Assembly (NCBI RefSeq): GCF_026151205.1
Contig: NC_087079.1
Location: 1,886,028 to 1,950,027 of the forward strand
Direction: 5' to 3'
DNA: 64,000 nucleotides
From: Bolinopsis microptera
Lineage: Eukaryota > Ctenophora > Tentaculata > Lobata > Bolinopsidae
How positions within the stretch are numbered: position 1 is the stretch's first letter; every line of letters starts with the position of its first letter. The notes under the pieces were generated by a model. That model searched no databases. It had not been told where the DNA came from and was given only the letters and a program-made list of their open reading frames with translations. The position numbers and the translations under genes are program-made. Shown in pieces: positions 57,366 to 64,000 of the stretch.

Positions 57366-60062
57366 TACTGTCTGTTAGATCTCATTCCTTTCGTCATAAA
57401 CATTCTTTACATGTTATAAATATTCAAACTATTTAATCTTCAACGCTAAAATAAGACTTTCGTCTAAATTTTTCGCGATGCCATATTCCAAGATTTACCT
57501 CTATGGCTTCCTGCAAAGGAATTTCAGAGTGTGAATACAATGTGATTTACGTCCTTTGTGCATACACGACACAGCCTGCCGACTGCAGCCTGCTGTGCCT
57601 AAAATAGATATTTTTGTTCTAATTTCTTGCAAAGTGTACCACTACCTCGTTATCCGGTCTCCTATCGTTGTGTTATACCTTTGGTCGTACGAGACTTGGT
57701 CTTGCGAGACTTGGTCAGAGAAGACTCTTGGTTATGAATACCAAGTCCCCATTATACTTCCGGAAATGCCGACTAGCTGTTCATGTTAGACGGCTATTAG
57801 AGGGCTGTTAGCGTAACAGCTGGCTAATAGCCTTCTAACAGCGAGTCGGCATTGTGCCTACTTGCTATATTTCCCAAATTTCCTCTTTTACGACGAGCAT
57901 GACGCTGAATATAGAACATTACTATAATCGAAAACTGCAAATGTTCAACCAACAACGCAGCCACTCGTTCAGTGTTCATCCTTAGTTTCCTTTGAAATTA
58001 GTTCGAACCGCTCTCTAATTTATCATTACTGTTCCATCTGATAAGGCTGACATATTCCGTAATTGTATATTATTAATTGTATAATATGTTGTAATTAAAG
58101 ATTAACCAGGTGTCAGGGTCTTTATCGGAAACTATCTGTCATTATAATCGCTGCTTGTAATTGCATCTCATGTTATAATTACAATATTAATAGTACGTGT
58201 TTGTTGATGATAGAAACTCGCTTTACCAAAGCCTTACATGGATCAACAATTTACAACGTTTTATTGCTGAAAGCTTATCGTGCATCTGCAGGGTTCTTAC
58301 ATTCTTAATAGTTTGTTAGATTCTGTTTTATATTCGGGTGTTCACTGAAAATATGAAGCCGTACTTCAGTAATTATACTACAGTTTTATGTCTTTTTATT
58401 TCGTGATGATACAGCTGTTACTCTGTTTTATAACTGCTCATAATATGGATATTTACTTTTTCTCTCTTCCAGTGGTTAGTTTGACCGCACAGTTTTGCAG
58501 AATTTGTTTAAAAAGATATGATTATTGGAATTTGGATAACAGCCAATATAACTTGAGAACAACATTATGGGGCTCTCTTATCATTCATAATATCGATAAT
58601 CAATAACGTTTAAAATTAGTATAGCCCATTACTGATTCAACCATTATTAGATCAACAAAAATATGAAAATGTAAGAAAATCGGTTAAAATACGGATTTAC
58701 GGCCCTCAGAATGTCGTTTTAAAGGTAAAATATTTCAAAGACTTGTAAATTTGTTGACGATTCTGCTCTACACTGTGTCTCATGGTCACATTTCTAGCCA
58801 CCGTGTGTCCAGTGTCCGCCTGTGATCAATCCTGATAGTTAACTTATTTACACTTTCTCTTTAGAACCTTGTGACCTGCCAAGGCTTCAATCTGTGTTTC
58901 CGGCGACAAAATAATGTTTCCTATTCAGATCTTTAAAAACTCTCCAGCATGTTCATCTGCTCTGGATATGTGTTTTGACAAAGATATGCCCTGTTACATG
59001 CTAGTTGTATTATAAACAACAGATAAACTGATCTTTCTTTTGAATCGATCGCTCTAATTATTCCTTAGCTTTACCGTTACGATATCAATTTTTTTCTTTT
59101 TCTGTGCCTAGGTGGTGTATACACTCTGACTATTATAGATATCACTAGTTTTCCGATCTCTGAAATGGCTCTTCAGACTCTTAAGCTTTAAAGTACTTAA
59201 AAGTCAGTCATAACAGCTGCAAACTGCACGAGTCGTGGATAAATTAGTTTGAACATTTACTCGACATTACTTTGAAATTAAATTATCGTCTGTTGGACTG
59301 CGTATATTAATCATCTATCATGGGGACGGTTCAGTGGTATAGCTTTGCTGTTCACTCATTAATGGCCGGAATCAATTGAGATCGAATTATTTGTCAAGCA
59401 TAAAAGAATTAGTAGCATTATAATTCACTGTTAAATTTATTTCCATTAATTATTTTCTCTAAGTTTCATTAGATGAGCACTCTACAACCAAAAAGAAACT
59501 CACTGAATGATTGACGTATTGCACAATTGAGACCACAGTTGAAACTCGTGTATCATTGATATATTTAAATATACTATTTTATGAAGCTCAGCCTTGACAA
59601 CTGGTTAGGCGGGCTGATGACAGATGAGACCCGCAGCAGCTGCTAATTGCCACAATTATGTCGGCGTGGTAGCCTAACGTCGAAACGAACTCCATTTATA
59701 ACTATTCTAAGTAGTATTTATAAATACATTAACTTTACTCTTAGGTCTAGTAGCAACTCATCGAATCTAGCATGATATTCTTGAGACTTTGAATGATGAT
59801 TAGCCTATGCAGACACCTCTATAAAAATGAAAAATAGCATTAGCATAAACAAATGCAAACAGCAAATTAGAAATTTAAGTGCGCTCGGAGTTATGATTTT
59901 AAGATACTAAAACACACCTAGGCAAACTAGTTGTTGTTCAATTTTAAATCACACTAAGAAATAAAAATTATTCTGAAACATGCAAAGTCTTTTCAAGGTT
60001 TGATTCTAATGTCCATGGCGCACCATCCTCCTACCAAATGTTGTTGAGGGAAAGTAGCCTAG
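57366..60062. other. Intergenic, no gene recognised
   Basis: AT-rich sequence with only short frames lacking domain features. A perfect small hairpin (GCTGTTAGCGTAACAGC) lies at about 57806-57822. A segment at about 59270-59720 is a diverged copy of 61490-61930, reported separately. Confidence 0.45.
59270..59720. repeat. Left copy of a dispersed duplication flanking the TSP1 gene
   Basis: It shares an ordered set of blocks with 61490-61930: TGTTGGACTGC, AATTGAGATC, AGTAGCAT, ATTATGTCGG, and ACGAACTCCATTT followed by CTAAGTAGTA. Identity by eye is moderate with indels. The TSP1 gene and its foldback elements lie between the two copies. Confidence 0.7.
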
Positions 60063-60920
60063 TTAGTAGTTGAGTGTCTTGCGGCAGTATGCTGTTCTAT
60101 CTTTAATATCTCCACGTGACCATATAACCCTTCTGTCTGGAGAAGTTATCTGGTTCCAGTTTGATCCCTTAGTGTTATCCCTCATGACATGGTCATCACC
60201 CCGGTCTAGAGGTTCCTCCCAGTTGTCTCCTTCAACAAAGTCAGGCTTCTCCCAACCACTCTCCTCGACTCCAGCACATCTCCAGGTATTGTCTGAAACC
60301 ATGACCCCGTTTCCTTCTGCATCCTTCATCTCTGCTACGATACCCCAGTCACCCCCTTTGTTATGACATTTAACTGCTATGACCCGGGTGGGTGATGGAA
60401 CACTGAGCTCCGCTAGTGCCTGATAGTTCGTGTCGTTGTAGCTCTGAACTCCGTCTACGTAGATAGTCGTGTAATCGTCACAAAATACCTTTAGTGGGTA
60501 GAACTCGCAAGGCTGGTCGTTGCATTCTTGTGTCTCTTCAGCATCTCCGACACAGTTGGATCCACCGTTAGCAGGGGCTGGGTTGGAACAGCTCCTCGTT
60601 CTCTTCTGGGATCCTCCTCCGCAAGCAGCCGAGCAGTCTGACCAATCCCCGAAATCACTCCAGTTCCCATCAGTTGGGCAAGTGTAGCCACACTTTTTCA
60701 GCGCTTTTTCCAGTTTATTGCATTTCTTCAAATCCTTCTTCTTCAACTTACCATCGCTGGATTCGCAGCCCAGAGACGACTGGAAACCTTTCTCTAGGCA
60801 CTTCATGTTGTACTCCTGGATTGCCTTGTTCAGCTTTTTCTCCTTCCATGGGCACTCATCCGAAGATACAATTAACACTAAAAGTGTTAGCAAAACAAGA
60901 AAGCCGCAGATATTTGTCAT
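60063..60920 (-). CDS. Secreted protein: cationic Cys-rich module, TSP1 domain, beta-sandwich-like domain
   Basis: A 285-codon intronless frame. The signal peptide is MTNICGFLVLLTLLVLIVSS. Residues about 22-76 form the Lys-rich Cys module (KCLEKGFQSSLGC, GKLKKKDLKKCNKLEKALKK, CGYTC), the same as in the nested gene at 50700-51092. Residues about 80-138 are a thrombospondin type 1 repeat (WSDCSAACGGGSQKRTRSC, ending CNDQPC). The C-terminal 145 residues (TTIYVDGVQSYNDTNYQ, VIAVKCHNKGGDWGIVAEM, DNTWRC) resemble carbohydrate-binding-like beta-sandwich domains of secreted invertebrate proteins; this is an impression, not a proven match. On the minus strand CCTTTTCAG ends two bases before the ATG. 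Extracellular matrix or defence roles are plausible; function is unknown. Confidence 0.8.
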   Translation of the reverse strand: MTNICGFLVLLTLLVLIVSSDECPWKEKKLNKAIQEYNMKCLEKGFQSSLGCESSDGKLKKKDLKKCNKLEKALKKCGYTCPTDGNWSDFGDWSDCSAACGGGSQKRTRSCSNPAPANGGSNCVGDAEETQECNDQPCEFYPLKVFCDDYTTIYVDGVQSYNDTNYQALAELSVPSPTRVIAVKCHNKGGDWGIVAEMKDAEGNGVMVSDNTWRCAGVEESGWEKPDFVEGDNWEEPLDRGDDHVMRDNTKGSNWNQITSPDRRVIWSRGDIKDRTAYCRKTLNY

Positions 60921-61003
60921 TGCTGAAAAGGATTAAGATAGATCGGGATAAACAAATTCTGATCGCTTGGTTCAACTGAATGAGCAGTGACTATTATTGT
61001 TTG

Positions 61004-61353
61004 ACGTACCGAACCAAAAACGGCTGAACCAAATTTATCTCACAGTCACCTGGTAACCTTCCTGTTTACTAAAAAGAGACTTGGCCATTTAACTGGGAGA
61101 TAATTTCGGTTCAGCCGTTTTTGGTTCGGTACGTAACAGCGTCTAGCTGTCGAATGACAATAATTGTTGCTCATTCTTCCTTGAAAGAATGTTGGTTAAA
61201 TACAAAACTAAGAGTCCGTAATTCGTACCGAACCAAAAACGGCTGAACCAAATATATCTCACAATCACCTGGTAACCTTCCTATTTACTAAAAATAGACT
61301 TGGCCATTTAACTTTGAGATAAATTCGGTTCAGACGTTTTTGGTTCGGTGCGT
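61004..61353. mobile_element. Two adjacent 130-bp foldback elements in a tandem duplication
   Basis: Element one (61004-61134) and element two (61224-61353) each have ends TACCGAACCAAAAACGGCTG and the near-exact inverse. Flanking sequence (CGTAACAGCGTCTAGCTGTC) is also repeated, so a unit of about 220 bp was duplicated after insertion. They lie just upstream of the minus-strand TSP1 gene and may overlap its promoter. Confidence 0.85.
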
Positions 61354-61489
61354 AACAGCGTCTAGCTGTCCAATGACAATAATCATTGTTCATTTATCCT
61401 TGAAAGAATGTTAGTTAAATATAAGACTAAAAGTCCGTAATTCATAGCAGCTGAAAGGTAAACGTGGATAATTTGGACTTATTCAACTT

Positions 61490-61930
61490 GTCATTACCTA
61501 AAATTTAAATTATCATTTGTTGGACTGCTATTCAACTCAATGTTGAACTCTAAAATAGTAACAATAATCATCTAGCAGCAGCTCATCACAATGGCAGGGA
61601 CAAATTGAGATCATGATGATTATCTGAGCATAGAACATTTAGTAGCATAATTTTTTAGTTCGTTCAACCATTCAATTATAAGGAAGAATTTCATTAGATT
61701 TAGAAGAAGCACTCTGCAATTATAGTAGACTTATAATTCAACGATTTAAACTTATTCAACATTGATATATTTTCATAAATTGTTTTTAGCTTTTTTTTCA
61801 AGTTTGTGAAACTCGGTTAGTATGACCACTGACCAGCTGGCCTGACGGACCGGTGCCTCGATTATGTCGGATGGTAGGCAAGCGTCGTCGAGACGAACTC
61901 CATTTCTAAGTAGTAATTATAGATTAATAA
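61490..61930. repeat. Right copy of the dispersed duplication flanking the TSP1 gene
   Basis: Diverged direct copy of 59270-59720 (shared blocks listed there). No coding frame is evident in either copy, so it may be a shared repeat or the remains of a tandem gene duplication that lost its coding part. Confidence 0.65.
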
Positions 61931-62936
61931 TTATTAAGTTGTAGGTTTGTAACCTACTAAGCTAACGCTCGTGCCGATTGCCCGCAACTCATCGACAATG
62001 TTAATAATATTTATAATGAATAATAATAATATTCCAAATAAATATTTTACGGGTCTCGCCCGAATACCCTGCAGACTCAGAAACGCTATTTTCTCGATCA
62101 TTTTATCTTAATGCAAGCATCAAAGTTTGTTAATAGTGTTGAAGGTGAGGAAATTTAAAATCTAGCAAAAAGCTGTGGCTTACAACGGTGGTACCAGAAC
62201 GTAATATTTCCTTGTGTTCGGCATTAGCATTTAATCATGCTGAACTTGATATTTGTGCTGTATCACGAAGTTTTTTATTTGAATTTCATGTACTGTGAGA
62301 AAGGTCTGTCGCAACCCTACCATATAGCAACTATATATTTCACCCATATTCAAACGTGTTGTATAGACAAGAACTATAAATACCCCGACGTCATCCCGAC
62401 CAAATTTGGACCATAAAAGGATAAATGATGTAAAATAAGAATATAGTTAAGACTGATAATTGTAAAATACAAATATATATATTTGCATTGCATATACAAC
62501 ATAATATGTTGAAATTACAATGTAATTTAATAAGAATACAGTGTTACGATGTAACTTATTACTTTATTAGAGGACATTATGTTGAAGTAATATACGTAAA
62601 GATCGTATTTATTTCTGCCCCAGTCATCCATGGCTGCTCCCTAAAAACTCTCGCTCACAAAAATAGAAATAATTCACTACCTTAAAGTTATTCTTGTTGA
62701 CATTCGAAACGATAGAATTATTCAGGAAGTCAGTCTTACCTTTCCTTCGTTTTTGCTGTGTTTGTGTAGATTCTGGATTATTGCCTAATACTTTATTAGA
62801 TTATCAGGGCCGTTGTAAGTTGCAATAGAATCACAAGGGACGTAATAAATAATGCATTTATCTAGCTAACTGCTTACTAGCCTTATAGCACGTACTGATA
62901 CATTGGCAATTCAGTAGTGTGGCATAACACGGTTAA
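61931..62936. other. Intergenic, nothing recognised
   Basis: AT-rich, with short frames only. No RNA gene, domain-bearing frame or clear repeat was found. Confidence 0.4.
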
Positions 62937-63365
62937 GGCACGGTTAACGCACGGTTAAGGCACAGTTAAGGCACGGTTAAGGCACGGTTAAGGCACAAGG
63001 GTTACATAAGGCACGGTTCTTAAGGCACGGTTAACGCACGGTTAACGCACGGTTAACGCACGGTTAAGGCACGGTTAAGGCACAAACTGCCCAAAAGCAA
63101 CCATTATGGTCGCTTAAGGCACGGTTAACGCACGGTTAACGCACGGTTGGGGAAATATAACATATAAACATACAAGTGGTTAACTAAGGCACGGTTAAGG
63201 CACGGCTAGGGAACAAGGGTTACATAAGGCACGGTTGTATCACGGTCACTTAAGGCACGGTTAAGGCACAAACTGCCCAAAAGCAACCATTATGGTCGCT
63301 TAAGTCACGGTTAACGCACGGTTGGGGAAATATAACCTATAAACATACAAGTGGTTAACTAAGGC
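62937..63365. repeat. 11-bp minisatellite with nested larger duplication
   Basis: Many copies of GGCACGGTTAA and GCACGGTTAAC. They are embedded in a larger block repeated twice, which contains CAAACTGCCCAAAAGCAACC, ATTATGGTCGCTTAAG and AAACATACAAGTGGTTAACT (about 63083-63185 and 63266-63363). Confidence 0.95.
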
Positions 63366-63528
63366 CCATGATCTAAATGTGACGATCTGTAAATTTTACA
63401 GTGCGATTCCCGCTATGAATAAATTTTCTAATTGTAAAGCAACAGCCCTGCTTCGTTTGACCGTCCTATATTTGAAATCCTTATCTCGATTAACGATCTC
63501 TTCAGGTAAAAAAGCTCTTCAAATTAAG

Positions 63529-63729
63529 TTAACATCTCCTAGAGCTCACACAGTGGTTACAGGTCAGGGAAGGAGGGGTAGGAGTGTAGGTAGTCCTTGG
63601 GCATATGGTGGCAATGTGGCCACTAGCGCCACAGTGAAGGCATTTAGGGATGGGGGCGGCAGCAGAGTGTCGAGTTCCTCTTCGAGTTACCATGGTGAGT
63701 AAAGTAGTAGTATTTTTAAGAGTAGACAA
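63529..63729 (-). pseudogene. CCHC zinc-knuckle fragment, probably retroelement gag-like
   Basis: The minus-strand frame contains KCLHCGASGHIATICP, an exact CX2CX4HX4C zinc knuckle, as in gag or other nucleic-acid-binding proteins. A further CNHC pair follows. The frame is only 66 codons, and no other retroelement domain is seen within the window, so this is a fragment or one exon of something larger. No plus-strand gene is supported here. Confidence 0.4.
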
Positions 63730-64000
63730 TGAAAAGATGGGATGGTTGTGTTGAATAAAGCTGCGTTTATATACAACTGTGATAGAGTGACAGAGCTTGT
63801 TTATTTCGGGATATGATCCATGTCAGCTGATCAACGAGATCAAAAGTTTGCATGTATTGATAAGTGTGCGGGTGGTGTCAGCACGCAGCAAGGTTGGGTG
63901 ATGTGATCTGATACATGACTGCGAAGTAGGTTGTGTAGATCACCTCGCTCAAATAAACAGGTGTGAGCTCTAGGAGATGTTAACTTAATTTGAAGAGCCT

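Overview
The window is nuclear DNA of an invertebrate animal. It is AT-rich and intron-rich, with GT-AG introns, LDL-receptor class A and thrombospondin type 1 modules, a mitochondrial calcium uniporter regulator and CCDC24. It is packed with minisatellites and small inverted-repeat transposons. The gene content and an apparent reliance on splice acceptors just upstream of start codons (as with spliced-leader trans-splicing) fit an early-branching animal, perhaps a hydrozoan cnidarian. That placement is inference, not proof. All multi-exon models below were assembled by eye from splice consensus and codon phase.

Layout. 1-2.65 kb: repeated 27-bp boxes and two terminal-inverted-repeat elements. 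3.3-5.7 kb: a divergent pair, a MICU-family EF-hand protein (-) and CCDC24 (+), separated by only about 140 bp. 5.7-11.7 kb: no convincing gene; palindromic boxes, a candidate 1.1-kb inverted-repeat element, a 30-base poly-G tract and a 250-bp tandem duplication. 11.7-14.06 kb: an LDLa-domain G-protein-coupled receptor, broken by frame changes, whose stop codon runs into a 20-bp minisatellite. 15.3-16.5 kb: non-LTR retrotransposon fragments. 17.6-31.25 kb: a HEAT-repeat protein in at least 17 exons, with several huge intronic arrays and a perfect 309-bp palindrome. 32.56-34.57 kb: a six-exon secreted protein. 37.62-53.15 kb: a large LRR protein ending in a SEFIR/TIR-like domain, with two antisense genes nested in its introns (a coiled-coil protein and a secreted cationic Cys-rich protein). 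54.04-57.37 kb: an apparently intronless gene with six copies of an unrecognised beta-rich module. 60.06-60.92 kb: a secreted protein combining the same cationic Cys-rich module with a TSP1 domain. 61-64 kb: foldback elements, a tandem array and a CCHC zinc-knuckle fragment.

The most interesting signals are: (a) the LRR-to-SEFIR/TIR architecture without a visible membrane segment; (b) satellites that copy functional-looking splice sites, one replicating a 36-nt phase-0 exon with its flanking intron, another repeating a phase-0 acceptor in frame with the next exon; (c) minisatellites that begin at the last codons of two genes; (d) the six-module protein at 54-57 kb. The LRR-SEFIR gene with a nested secreted cationic protein, and its TSP1-linked relative 9 kb away, could be an innate-immunity neighbourhood, but this is inference from domain content only.
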